DNA from: Isoetes taiwanensis
Taxonomy: Eukaryota > Streptophyta > Lycopodiopsida > Isoetales > Isoetaceae
Length of the DNA stretch: 64,000 bases
Direction of reading: 5' to 3'
Assembly: GCA_021234155.1 (NCBI GenBank)
Contig: JAJEKV010000002.1
Coordinates: forward strand, 31,797,645 to 31,861,644
How positions within the stretch are numbered: position 1 is the first letter of the stretch; every line of letters starts with the position of its first letter. Shown piece after piece: positions 25,053-36,728 of the stretch. A program made the translations under genes and the position numbers. The notes under the pieces were generated by a model. That model worked only from the letters and a program-made list of their open reading frames with translations. It did not search any database and was not told the DNA's origin.

Positions 25053-26819
25053 GAATTGCATTCCGATAATGTATATATGATTCCCAAAGTCATTTTTGGA
25101 TTTGATGGCCATTTGATAATTTTTGGAACTGCGTACCTCGTTTATTGTTGGACATTCATCTTTTCTAACCCCATGGTTTTGCCTACAATTGTTATTTGTT
25201 ATTAATTATATCAACATCGTTTTCCGCGATTTTTAGTAAAGAAATTTTGTTGTTAAGATGGGTGTTTCAATTTCCAGGTTTGTATTGGTATTGTATTTTT
25301 CTCATTGTCGGTACACATCTTTATTTTTGTTGAGGCTCATCTTGTTTAACGATTGCAAAACATTGTTCCTAAAGCTTGTTTGGATATCTTGAGAAGGAAG
25401 GGTATGTTCTTGCAATCGGGGGTTGGCACTATTTGGTTGTTTTCTGCTAAGTTCTATGTTAGCTAGTATTTTTGAGGGTTTCCTCATTTCTACTATGCTT
25501 TCCTTATGGGCGCTATCTCTTCCATTCTAGGACATGTTGGAGCTTTCGACAATCTTGTATGGCCGTGACCTTCTTGACTCTTATCCATCTAGTTTGTTCT
25601 TCTTTTTCTCCATTTTTATCATATGGTAAAGTCTGTATTGCATATGGCATTTCTAACAGCATTTAGTATCGAAAATATTTCCTCTCGCATTGTTTCGAAT
25701 TGTACCCTCCTTGTTTTCTCGATCTATTTCTTCTTTTACTACACTGTTGCTGAATGACAAGCCTATCTACTTGTGTTTGCTAACTTTCTTCAAGTTGAGT
25801 GTTTGGATGGCGTCGAGGCTTGAGGCTTTCGAGGTTAGTACATGCCATAACCATATGCAACTATATACCATTTCCTTAGCTAACAAGTTATTCTAGACCA
25901 TTATTTAGGGGTTTGTCATGAAATTTGGTTAGATACCAATTTTTCCTTATTCAATTTTGTCTAGACACATTATATGGGTTTCCCGTATTCCCTACATAAG
26001 GTTGTTTGGAACAAAGAACACTTTTACATCTTTGGGATTTTTACATTATTAGGGAACCTTATTGTCATATAAAGTATTTATTGTTTGTTTATTTCATTTT
26101 GGGATATGGATTTTTGAGCTCCTTTTGTTGTAGGAATGCTTAGCCTTAAAGTTATTCATGATGCATTTGGCCAAAGTTACAATATATTTGTGAGTTCATT
26201 ATGTCATTTGGGTGATTTGTCCTTAATGTTCTTTAAGTAGTTACGGATTTGTTGCTATTGACATGGGTTGTAAGTTGCACCTTTGAGCTATTGTTTTGTT
26301 GGAACATGGCCTTGATCAAAGTTTATTTAATTCTGGCTATCTCCTTTGTATGAAGTTGATCTTGATCTTGACCAGCCTTTGTCCTTCACCTTGACCTTGG
26401 CTTATACACGTGTAGCATAATTATGAGTAAATCCTTTCTTGTCTTACGTTGATTTTTTTAGAGTGATTTTATAAAACTATATAGATATATACATATATGG
26501 TCGATTATGGATTGATTGTCTTCACTTGTTATCTTTGTGGACATGTATTGTGTACCTTATGGACATTGAGTTTTGGAGTATGTCGGGGAGCATGCCTTCC
26601 TTTCTTTTTGATGAGCTTCATGAATATTTTTTCTTAGTTAGATTTGCTCGCCTAGTTAGATTTGTTTCCTTTATGCAGGTCTAATATTGCTTATAGCCCG
26701 GTGATCTATATTTGGCTTTTCACATGTTGCATTGCATGCTTATAGGGTTATGGTCATTGGCTCTATCTCAAGTTGTTTCTACACCAATTTTTCATATATA
26801 TACATGTATTGGGTTGTCA

Positions 26820-27437
26820 ATTCTAGAATGGGACTCGCATGAAACCAACAAACTGCCCATAGATGAAGCTTCTCATTCATCTCGTGATTTTCTACAATGG
26901 TGGATAGTGGGTAGCACACATCACCGAACTACCCACAAAAATAAAGGGAAAATCCAATTATATCATTTGGACCCCAACAAAATACAATGCTAATAGAGAT
27001 TGGGCTAGTGTACTGCTTAGAAAGCTTATCATAGGGATTAAAAACCCCGCCCTTTTTGGGTTTTCGAGGAAAAACCTAGTGATAAGCAACCCGACGGGGG
27101 CTGGACAAGCGTCAAAAGGCATAAAAATGGCTCCCAAAACCCGCGAATGGAAAAGTGAAGCGGATGGCTTCGCTAACACGTGCACGCACACCAAGAAAAC
27201 AACAAGACAAAACAAACCTCCCGAGGTGGAGGGCTGATTCTGTGGCGTGCCCGCGCGATAAAATCTAAAAACAAAGAAGGGGGGTGGGTTCAAAAGAATA
27301 AAAGATGCTGGCGAGAGAGAAGGAAGCGTAGATGGAGCGTTGTCACGAGAACAGCGCCCTAAAATAGCGGGAACTCCCAGCGAGGAATGGGCATGCGCTA
27401 GCATGCGCAAACATGCATGCTCGTCCCATTCTAGAAT
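26820..27437. mobile_element. TIR element, unit 1 (618 bp)
   Basis: This unit is bounded by ATTCTAGAATGGGAC (26820-26834) and its exact reverse complement (27423-27437). The outermost ten bases are themselves a palindrome. Internal sequence has no conserved ORF. A 28-bp module (27438-27465) follows. Copy B of the host repeat lacks the insert, so it is a real insertion. Size and lack of coding capacity suggest a MITE. Confidence 0.7.
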
Positions 27438-27465
27438 GGCGATCCGATGTCACCGGATCGATGGG

Positions 27466-27791
27466 ATTCTAGAATGGGACTGCGCATGGCTCCAACAAAG
27501 CGTAAAATGCCAAACAACACCGCCCACAAACTAGGATGGGGGCCGAAGGTCCACCGGGGCCCAGGCTACTTGGCGGGAAAAGGGCCGACAGAAAAGCGCC
27601 AAATTGGCCAAACCGAGGCGGAAGAAGCCCCTCCCACTTTTGGAAACAATTCAAAGAAGAATAAAGAATGCTGGCTGAGAGAGGCCGTTGGGGCGTTTGA
27701 TCTGAGAACGGCGCTATCTTGAACTCCCAACGGAGATGGGCATCGCGCATGCATGCATGCAAAACATATGCATGCTGTCCCATTCTAGAAT
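27466..27791. mobile_element. TIR element, unit 2 (326 bp), tandem partner of unit 1
   Basis: Unit 2 has the same 15-bp ends as unit 1 (27466-27480 and 27777-27791). It is followed by a second, slightly diverged copy of the 28-bp module (27792-27819; shared words GATCCGATGTC and TCGATGGG). Its right half is homologous to the right half of unit 1 (AAGAATAAA, TGCTGGC, GAACTCCCA, GCATGC), so it is an internally deleted tandem copy. Confidence 0.7.
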
Positions 27792-28443
27792 AGCTGATCC
27801 GATGTCTCCGGTCGATGGGATTTGCATCTAGCTTTGAAAGTGGATTTGTCTAGTATCGATTTACATTTTGGTACAAATTCTTGTTCTTAGCTAACCTTAC
27901 GTTGGATTTTTGCTTCATACCATTTCCTTTGTTTCACGGTACTCGACCTCTTGATATGTTATGTTATGGATTTGTCGTCTCTACTAGATATTTACATTTT
28001 ATTTATCAAGTGTAAGTTCTTTACATGTTTATCACGAGGTTGTATTATTTTTGTATCTAGATTTGGCATGATATAATTTTCCATATAACAATATGTAGTT
28101 GTTGTATTTCCATTACCATTTCATCACTTGGTTATTGGACTCACCTCATTGCTCCCTACCCAGAACCTTGACACTCTAGGCTTCCTGCCTCGATACCCTT
28201 GGCGTAACTTTTACGGCGACTTGGATTTTTCCATTTTGATCCCCTCTTCCAAACATTGCCATCTTACCATTCTCTCGACTTGGGTCTCTTTTTAACTATA
28301 TAATTGTCTTTAGGCTAGTATTGCTACGGGATCTGTGCCTTCACTTTCTTCCTTTTACCATCTTCCTCTTAGCTCTTCTTTTAGATGCTTGTTAAACTCT
28401 TGTTTTGGCACAATACATAACGGGTGTTGCTTTATGCGTATCT

Positions 28444-29690
28444 GTGATGTCCCTACTCCTTATCACGATGCACACATGCATTATCAAGGAAAGGCGAACA
28501 TTCCCACGGCGATAAGCTGGCGGGGGCCATCCGACTCACTCCCAATGGAATGAGCCGGCAAGGGAAGAGTGGATGTGCATTCACCCGATCTCGCCAGGTG
28601 GGCTACCTCTGGGCAAACACTGGTGGAATAATAACAATGTCCCAATACTCAATCACCGGTGTGGCATCTCATCACATATAAAACTAAACATCAATATGAG
28701 CAATAAAAACAAAGGGGAGGGCTCCAGACTCAGGGGGTTGTGGCGGCGTTACTCGAGCAATCGTTGAGACAATTCATGGCAAATGGATTTGGCGGCATAA
28801 GGCTAAGGTAGTCCACTCCATCCAGCCCCACATTGCACACTTTGCGGAGTTAAAAGTGTTGGGACGAACCGTAGCACTGGGGCTACTACTGGGTTGCATC
28901 TCGATCCGATGAGGAGGGTAGGAGAGTCACCTCTCTCCTCGAGGAGGGCTTCCATGCCCGGCCTGTGGTGGCTAGAGGGCCTTGCCCTTATTGAACTTCA
29001 TGGAGAGTGGCGCACATCACTCCAGAGTGTGGGCTCATGCCTTGCCTGAGGCGGTGGCAAGCCATTAAGCCCTAGCTCACAGGGGATCCACGGTAGGCTT
29101 TACACACGGAAGGGATGGATTACGTGATGGGATAAGTACCCACATGCGTAGGTCTGGCCCTCTACCCACAGCCCGGTGGGCTCCTTTGCATAGGCCACAT
29201 ATAATTGGGAGCTAGTAGTCTACCTAGGATCATGCTATATAGGCTTTGGCCTCTACCCCCTTCCCAATACATGGAAGTCGCAGTGAAATACCAACATAAT
29301 GCGAGCTGAAATGAAGAATAACATCTAATCTATCTACCTAAACATCGAGGTTGGGTTCCTTTGTTAGAGACTTATGATTCCGGGATCTATAAGGCCTCCT
29401 AAAGCTGAACTAACATGCTAAACCAGCTCATTGCCAAGCTAAAAACTGGCTTTGCAGCAAGAGAATGAGCATTTACGGCGCTGACTTGCTTTCGGGATCC
29501 TCGGAATCGTCCATCTTTCCTGCTAAAGCTAGCTATTTGCTGCAAGATTTCGAGGCAAGAGGCGGCTGCTTGAGGAGGAGCAATCGCAGGTTTGGTCGAG
29601 TTTGGCAATGGCTCCAAGAAAGGCCCCAAATGCGAGAGAGGGAAAAAAGGAGCTCAAAAGGAAAACCCCCAATTGCAAAAGAAGAAAAAG
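28444..29690. other. Unassigned DNA between repeat copies A and B
   Basis: More GC-balanced than its flanks. It includes a stretch at 28480-29290 with many short open frames but no motif I know. If copies A and B are the two LTRs of one element, this and the following segment would be its internal domain, but no gag or pol motif is visible. Confidence 0.35.
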
Positions 29691-29725
29691 GTTTAGGGTT
29701 TAGGGAAAAGCCCTTATATATATAG
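29470..29725 (-). promoter_or_regulatory. Promoter-like block, minus strand: TATA box, double telo-box, pyrimidine leader
   Basis: Read on the minus strand: TATATATATAAGGG (about 29709-29722), then CCCTAAACCCTAAACC (about 29691-29706), then TTTTTCTTCTTTTGC and a CT-rich leader. Telo-boxes with pyrimidine-rich leaders are typical of plant ribosomal-protein and other growth genes. The first ATG downstream opens only a 13-codon frame (MDDSEDPESKSAP), so no gene can be attached. It may be an orphaned or captured promoter. Confidence 0.4.
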
Positions 29726-30444
29726 AAACCCTTAGGGTTAGGTTAGACATTGTGGCAAATGGGGTTTAGCCATTTGGCAATGGGAATCCATAGATTTATA
29801 ATTGTGTATGTTTTATTTGCATGCACAACATTGAGATTCCCCTAGGTTGCAACCCTTCTGACTCTCAAGTACATCATTACGTGACGTATGCGTGTGGCGT
29901 CTTGATATAATATCGTATTCGAGATCGTATATTATCTTTGGAGCATCCGCGATATCTATCGTCATTTTCTTTTTTAGCTCATTTTCTTGCACTAGGGCTC
30001 ATTTTCTTTGCACTAGGGTTCCTTTTTGTTTTGTACCATCCATTTCTACTATGCTACTTCGGGTTGACCTTAGCTATCTTAATATTCACCCTCGCTCTCC
30101 TTTTCTTTGTTCGGGCCATTTCTACGGACCCTCTGAACCTCTTTTTGCTAAGGACTTCTATTTGATGTCAATCTCATTTTTCTTCTTGACCTTTCTCTTA
30201 ACTTTGTGCTAATATATGCGCAGCCTCTAGCTTTAACTCATCCCTCATTTTTGTAACAAATGCCCCTTACAGTGGATTTTAGGTTTGCCTATACTTGGTC
30301 AATATCGGTCTATCGTTTTGACATACTTCTTCTCTTTCCTCCAAGTTGAGTGTTTGAATGGCCGTCACGGGCTTGAGGTTGGTGCGGGTAATTTCGGTTG
30401 GCCGTTTTAATATATTTGTGAGTCATTGCCTATCATTTGGGTGA

Positions 30445-33013
30445 TTTTTTTTTTTTTTTTTTTTTTTTGAAGGGCGGCAATCTAATATCAAGGGCTATAA
30501 GATACACTTTACGGACACATGACATAGGATATCGAAACTGAGAATGATAGTCCACTGGCTAAAACTACTAAACACAATACATAATCCATACTCCTTGTGT
30601 GCCACCTTGGCGTTTAATGGCCTCATCACAATCAACATGTTGCAACGCCGGGATGATCATCAGCGGACATCAAGTTATGCCCTTGAATAGAGCGAAGCGG
30701 GATAGCCTGTGAGATAACGACTTCTTCATAAACTGCCTTCTTCCAGCTGGCTGTTGCCATGACTCTTTAAGCGCGAAGATTGGGACCATCAACCATAACA
30801 ACCTCGGAAAATGAAGCGAGAAGCAACAAGGAGTGTTAGGAACTATAGGCTGCGTGGCGGTGCTAGGGCTGACACCACCATTGGGCGTGTGTAGAGCATC
30901 TTCCATGAGTGATACCAAGACAATTGGCAAAAGGTTGATCATGAGCTGGTGAAGACTACTTGTTAGGAACACGAGAAAGAATGTTGAGCGGTCTTGAGAT
31001 GCCGCAGTACCTCGGCCGAAGAAGCTAGCAAAAGCCTCTGTCGAGGAAACAAGCGGGCTAGATGCGGACCATTCAAAGCTTAGATCCAACTTCTTATACA
31101 AGGCCGCTCTTCACAACTTCAATCTGGTACAGAGTCCACGGGCATAAACACAAATCCTTGGACCATCCGCGATGCTGGAGTGTGAGGTATGAACCCCGAG
31201 CCCATTGCAATTGCAACTAGAAATTGATGGGCGGTAGATCGAGATTAGGTACTTGAGAACCGGCAAGGCATCTTTAATTACCTGACTGTATGCGGTGTAA
31301 AAGCCCGAGGAGAGTATCGCGGTACATTACTCCCCACCAAATTCTGGATCAATCCCTCTTGATGACCTGAGAGTCCCTTTGCATCACTACTTTCAAACAT
31401 AATAAGGCAAAAGTTTTTTGCCAACAACTTGATGGGTGAAAGGAGAAAGCTGAAGAAGCGTCTCAAAAGCGAGATAACCAAATCTGGGCAGTGAAGAAAA
31501 TCCAAATAGCCACCCGATGCAAATAACCGTTTGCGGATGAGGTTCGGCACATTTAATATGAGCTTGATGGTCCACCTCAACCCACGGGAATACGAGAAGC
31601 TTCAACTACATCGACATTGGTGGTAAAATATATATCATCTGGAGGCAATTGTTATTTGAAGCTGAGTCACGTAGGCTTTCCAATGTGTCCAAGATTGCGG
31701 ACAAGCGGATGCCACGGTGCCTCGGCGGCTAAAGCCTCTGTCGAGGAAGCAGGGCGGGCCTGATGCGGATTCGGAAGGCTTAAGATCAACTAACATACCA
31801 AGGCCCACTTTTTCACCACTATACAATCTACGGTAAAACCCAGTCCGGCATTTGAGACACAAATCCTCGGACCGTTCATGATGGAATGTGAGATATGAAC
31901 CCCAAGACCCGGTTGCAATTGCAATTAGAAATTGATGGGCCATTAGATGGGAGATTAGGTATAGAGAACCAACAAGGCATCTTTAATGCGCGCGAACCAT
32001 ATACGGTGTAAAACCGGAGAGTAATCTTTACGATACATCATATACTCCCCACCAAGTGGATCAATCCCTCTTGATACCAAAGAGTCCCTTTGCATCACTA
32101 CTTTCAAACATAATGAACAAAGTTTTTGCCAACAACTTGATGAATTTGGAAAGGAAAAGTTGAAAGCGTCTGGCCGAACAACAAACATGGAACGTGAAAA
32201 ATCTAAATAGCCACCGGTAAATACCCAGAAACTTTTAAAGAAGGTAAGTTCTCTCAGCACATATATGAGCATTTGGGTCACACTCAACCACGGGAATACT
32301 GAGCTTGAACCACATTACGACAATCAAAGCGGTAAAATATATATATGTCATCACAGGCAATTGTTGTTGGTAGTGCGGCGGCTTTTAATGTGTGTAAGAT
32401 TGCCGACAACTCATCGCCTTCCTTGAATAATACGCTAAAGCAGGCGCTACCGCTTGCCTTTCTAGATGCACTAGATATAGCCCACAAAGCCAATGCAGCT
32501 AAATCTTTGATATGAAACTTTTGTAACCCGAATCAGATGATTTCCAAGCACTATTATTTGCCTAAATTTTGAGGAACTATTAGGGCTGGAATCACGTATT
32601 ACTTGATGGATGCAAGTTCCCATGCTTCGCTTCCTTACTAAAGCGTCTTACAGGGAGGAAAATCCCTTTATTCAAGAACCACTTTGGGTATGTATGAGAA
32701 TAAAAAGAACTTTCCAAACTGAATTATTTACCTCTTTTTGCGACAGCTGAAATTTACGTATCACCAAATTGGTGATAGACTCCACGCCGTTTTGTATTTT
32801 TGCCTTCGGATCTTGGAGCCATATCATCTTCCATCCCTACTATATAAGTGGCCGAAATCAAACAAATCCGGCCCTAACTGATAGCAAACGTAACAAATTG
32901 ATGTTGATGAAGCTCGGAACAAGCTCCCAGCGAACTAAGATCATAGCGGTTGGAACCATTTACAAGGAAACGCGCGGCGGCCTAAGCCATAGATCCGCGA
33001 GCGCATTTCTGCG
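30445..33013 (-). mobile_element. LINE insertion (about 2.6 kb, minus strand) with target-site duplication
   Basis: The T run at 30445-30468 is the poly(A) tail of a minus-strand element. TCATTTGGGTGATTT at 30433-30447 and TCATTTTGGTGATTT at 33014-33028 are a 15-bp, one-mismatch target-site duplication. Copy A of the host repeat shows the unoccupied site once, at 26204-26218. Coding content is poor. Minus-strand frames at 31278-32493 carry stretches such as SAILHTLKAAA and DCRNVV that suggest an RNase H-like domain, in about 709-bp tandem copies. The element is 5'-truncated, with no RT box seen. Confidence 0.75.
31000..32495 (-). repeat. Tandem repeat, about 709-bp period, inside the LINE
   Basis: CACAAATCC starts at 31149 and again at 31858. 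Between these points GGATCAATCCCTCTTGAT, GAGTCCCTTTGCATCACTAC and AACAACTTGATG occur in the same order in each copy. A third partial copy (CAATTGTT and an AAGATTG(C)CG stretch) ends near 32495. On the minus strand the last copy encodes FSVLFKEGDELSAILHTLK and DDIYIF, then DCRNVV, which looks like plant RNase H-type sequence. The other copies are frame-broken. Confidence 0.65.
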
Positions 33014-34439
33014 TCATTTTGGTGATTTGTCGTAATGTTCTTCGTGATTCTACGGATTTTGCTGCTGTGTGCGTTTGTAAGTTGCAACTTTGAGCTATTG
33101 TTTTTGTTGGAACGGTATGGTCGGGTTTCTTTGTTCGCTCTGCTGTATGAAGTTGTCCGGTCTGGCACTTTTGTCCTTCACCTTGACCTTGAAGCGCCGT
33201 GTAGCATAATCGCCCAGGTAAATCCTTTCTTGTCTTACGTTGATTTTTTAAAATTGATTTTTATAAAACTATATGCTCGATATATCACATTATATGGCTG
33301 ATTATGGATGGATTGTATCTTCACTTGTTATCTTTGTGGCATATTGTGTACCTTATGGACATTGAGTTTTGAATATCGAGCATGCCTTCTTTTCTTTTGA
33401 TGAGCTTCGCCGAATATTTTTCTTAGTTAGATTTGCTGCGCCCTGGATTAGATTTGTTTCCTATATTTTGGGTCCTAATATTGTAGCTTCTCTTGGTGAT
33501 CCTGGCGATTTTCTACGTTGCATTGCATGCTTCTTTTATATTTTCTAGGTTTCGGTCATTGGCTCTATCTCAAGTTGTTTCACCAATTTTTTCATATATA
33601 TACATGTATTGGGTTGTCACTTTTGCATCTAGCTTTGAAAGTGGATTTGTCTAGTGTCGATTTACATTTTGGTGCAAATTCTTGTTCTTTTGCTAACTTA
33701 TACATTTGGACATTTGTATACTTGAGTCTTAAAGCATTTTCTTTGTTGTCAGGCACTCGACCTCTTGATATGTTATGTTATGGATTTATGCGTCTCTAGA
33801 TATATTATTTACATTGTCAAAGAGTAAGTTCTTTCATATTTATCAAGGTTGTCTTATTTTTGCATCTAGATTTGGCATGAAATAATTTTCCATATAACAA
33901 TATGTAGTTATTTGTATTTCATTACCCATTCATCACTTGGTTATTGGACTCACCTCATTGCTCCTACCTGAACCTTGGCACTCTGACCTCCATTGCCTCA
34001 CGATACCCTTGGCCTTTTGCTTTGACTTGGATTTCCCATTTTGACCTCCTCCCTTCAAGCATTGCCATCTTACCATTCTCACCGACTTACTCTTTTAACT
34101 ATATCTATGATGTCTTTTTGGCTAGTAGCGTACATGGGATCTGTGCCTTCACACTTTCTTCCCTTTTACCATCCTCCTCTTAGCCTTCTTTTTTAGATGC
34201 TTGTTAAACTCTTGTTTTGGCAATACACTTAGCGGGTGTTGCTTTATGTATATCAATCGTCATTTTCTTTTTAGCTCGGTATAGGGTTCTTGTTTTTGTT
34301 ATGATATACAATTCTCATTTTTCTTGCACTAGGGTTTCTTTTGTTTTGTACCATCCATTTCTACTATGCTGTGAACCTGACCTTAGCTATCTTAATATTC
34401 ACCGATGCTCCTTTTCTCTTGGATAACTATCGGCCTAGA

Positions 34440-36728
34440 GAGGGAATCCATTGGGGTAAAAGTCTTCTCATGAAATGTTATGCTTTAAACTTGACTTTTC
34501 GTAGAGCATTTTGATTCTATAAGGTGGTGTCGCTAAGAGGTAATTCATATGGGATTGCGGTAGACTTTATCAATTTAGTTGCTGGGTTTGAATAAGACGG
34601 CATCCGGCATCTGCCCCTGATAAATGGTCAGCCATCTGGCTTTTGAGCTAAGGAAGGGTATCTAATGGTGCCCCCTAGCAAGTATCTATTGGATTTATGG
34701 CAAACCTCCTAACTTGTATGATGAAGGCTAGATGGCTATTGGTATGTTCAAGCTGCTCATTCCACTTTCAAATCGAGGAATTGTTAATAAATGCACCGTT
34801 ATCATTTATGACACATTTATTTTTCTAAGATATGATGATGGTGGTTTCTATGACATGTTGTGACATCCCAATTCCTTCTGCTTCTATACCCGTGTTGGAT
34901 TAAACCATGCTAAGTGTGCGATCATCGGCCATTTGATTGTGAAGTAGATGTAAGGGTTAAGGCCCGGAATTGCTCGGTAGTTAACTCAATAGGCAGGCAG
35001 CTTTGGGAATGCCTTTAAATTTAGCGAGAAAATTTGAAAGGGTCATGGGCAAATTCAATTGTGGAAAGGATCGAAAAAGGTAAATCTATGGTCTGTAAAT
35101 CTCTCTCGACTATAGGTCGTGGGTGATTGCCAATGCTATTCTTAATGCCACTCGGCCCCTACTCATCGCAATAGTGGCCCGTATTTTATATAGGATCGAT
35201 CTTAGTCATAATTCTTGAGGTTTATTTGGGGTAAGATTAACCGGGTGGCATGGACAGAAATGTGTGGGATAGGGAAGGATGGAGGGTTGGGTGTAAAGAC
35301 CCATGACCCAAGGAAAATTTTGCAAAGAAAAATTTGTATGGAGGGCCATTCAAGAAGCATCCCACGCCTTTGGAGTTTGTCGGCATTGGCTTAGGGGGAA
35401 AGATAAGCGGAAGACCTTCTACTCTAGGGATGAGATTGCATCTTACTTCTAAATTTAAAATGGGCTTCGGTACTTCTCCCGTGATAGAGAAAGATATATT
35501 GGGAGCTTGGCAAAGAAGGTACAAAATCTTTGATCCTAACAGATACCAGGGGCTGGGGTTTAAGCTTATTTTGGAATATCACGGATATGGGGGAGAGGAG
35601 TTACTTCCAGCGAGATTCACCCGGATTGGTTGGGAGATGGCTGAAGCGGGGATTATCAAAGTTGCACACGATGGGGAAAACAACCAGTTGGATCTCTGGA
35701 CGGGCTCAAAGATTAAGCGTGGGTTAAGGGAAGGACATAGGAGGATTTTTAGAATGATTATGGCAAATGTTGGTATGTTATCGGGGGCTTTGTAGGAGAG
35801 AAAAAAGTGGCAAATTGAAGGTGGCGGGGACTATAAAGTCGAGAAAAGTTTATGGTTTATTAATATTGCCATCTCAGCTAAAATTTTGCCATTAGTTGGG
35901 ACTAAATCAGGTAGAAACCAAAACTATTGACTTTATCCCCGGGAGCTCTTTATGTCGGTAGAAAGATACAATTTTTGTTGGGCCTGCCTTCAAGAAGGGA
36001 TATGTAGCATGACATGGCTATTGAATAGGGGAATCGCAACATGACCAGCAGTCCATTACGTGGTGCCTCCGCAACAATGGACCACTTATTTTTTGTCCAA
36101 AAGGGATTTACAGGGGTTGGGTCAGTCCATTGTTGTGGGTTGGAGGTTCAGGTTATGCGTGGCCAGCCATTTTTAGCAATTACGAGGCATTGAGACATAA
36201 TCAAGTCTCTCTCTCATCAACATATGCTTGTGGTGTATTTAAACATAGATGTGTTGTTGCTCTTGGTGGAGTTTGCCTCAGTATCTCCAACCAAGATATA
36301 AGGAACTCCTTCAACTGGGAGGTGGCCCCCTTATGGCTCAGCTCACCATCGTGGTTTGGGCCTTGCGAACTATAACAGAGAATTGATGGGATTGGAAGCA
36401 TCACCGGATTCTACACCTTCTTTAAGTGTCATTGGATCTCTGACGAAGGAAGGAGGTCAGAAACTCTTCACTGATGGAAGGATGACTTTAACCTCTCTAG
36501 CATGGAAAAGGCTACCTCGTCATTATAGTATTCTTTCAGAAGAAGAAGGTTCCTATAGTATTCAATGTGTTAGTGAAGAACGGACCCTAGTCATTAGAGA
36601 GTACATCATAAGAAGGTGTAAACCTGCCCCCAGATAATTTTTTCAATCAGCACCGAGGGGATGTCTCATTGTACTATAATTCTACCATTAATATTATATA
36701 TACCTTACCCTCCAAAAAAAAAAAAAAA
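34440..36728 (+). mobile_element. LINE 3' half, plus strand, poly(A)-terminated
   Basis: Decayed RT C-terminus and downstream region. VAWTEMCGIGKDGGLGVK near 35246-35300 matches the W..x(C)..GGLG block that follows the RT domain in plant LINEs. The next frame (35334-35795) contains DILGAWQRRYKIFDP and RFTRIGWEMAEAG, then EGHRRIFRMIMANV, and 36356-36637 is another open piece. The 3' end is TTACCCTCC-A(n) at about 36714-36728. No catalytic YADD box was found, and several stops and frame changes are present. Confidence 0.65.
35334..35795 (+). pseudogene. LINE ORF2 C-terminal fragment, 153 codons open
   Basis: An open frame with plausible protein composition: IEKDILGAWQRRYKIFDPN, FTRIGWEMAEAGIIKVAHDG, DLWTGSKIKRGL, GHRRIFRMIMANVGML. 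Trp-containing phrases of this spacing occur in the region between the RT and the zinc finger of plant L1 proteins. It is preceded, in another frame, by the GGLGVK block. The domain assignment is inferred from order, not from a catalytic motif. Confidence 0.45.

Larger units (their letters stand above)
25776..28443 (+). repeat. T-rich noncoding long repeat, copy A (interrupted)
   Basis: Copy A is homologous to copy B at 30330-34252 over CAAGTTGAGTGTTTG, the ATTTGGGTGATT site, CTTGTCTTACGTTGATTTTT, CATATATATACATGTATTGG, GATATGTTATGTTATGGAT and TGCTTGTTAAACTCTTGTTT. It is interrupted at 26820-27819 by a pair of terminal-inverted-repeat units. Compared with copy B it also has about 350 extra bases around 25840-26185. 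No ORFs are conserved between the copies. The simplest guess is a long terminal repeat or a LARD-like noncoding retroelement. Confidence 0.7.
29950..34252 (+). repeat. T-rich noncoding long repeat, copy B (split by a LINE)
   Basis: The left part runs 29950-30447 and the right part 33014-34252, with a minus-strand LINE between. The right part matches copy A closely and without the TIR insert. At 34252-34430 the sequence restarts with TCGTCATTTTCTTTTTAGCTC and GTTTTGTACCATCCATTTC, which match 29955-30060, so a third partial copy (C) follows head to tail. Confidence 0.7.

Noticed and set aside
27160-27720. ORFs inside the TIR units as a transposase
   Set aside because: The frames are not conserved between unit 1 and unit 2 and contain no DDE-type or zinc-finger motif.
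29690-29755. Telomere-type TTTAGGG repeats
   Set aside because: Only two units next to a TATA box. This fits promoter telo-boxes, not an interstitial telomeric array.
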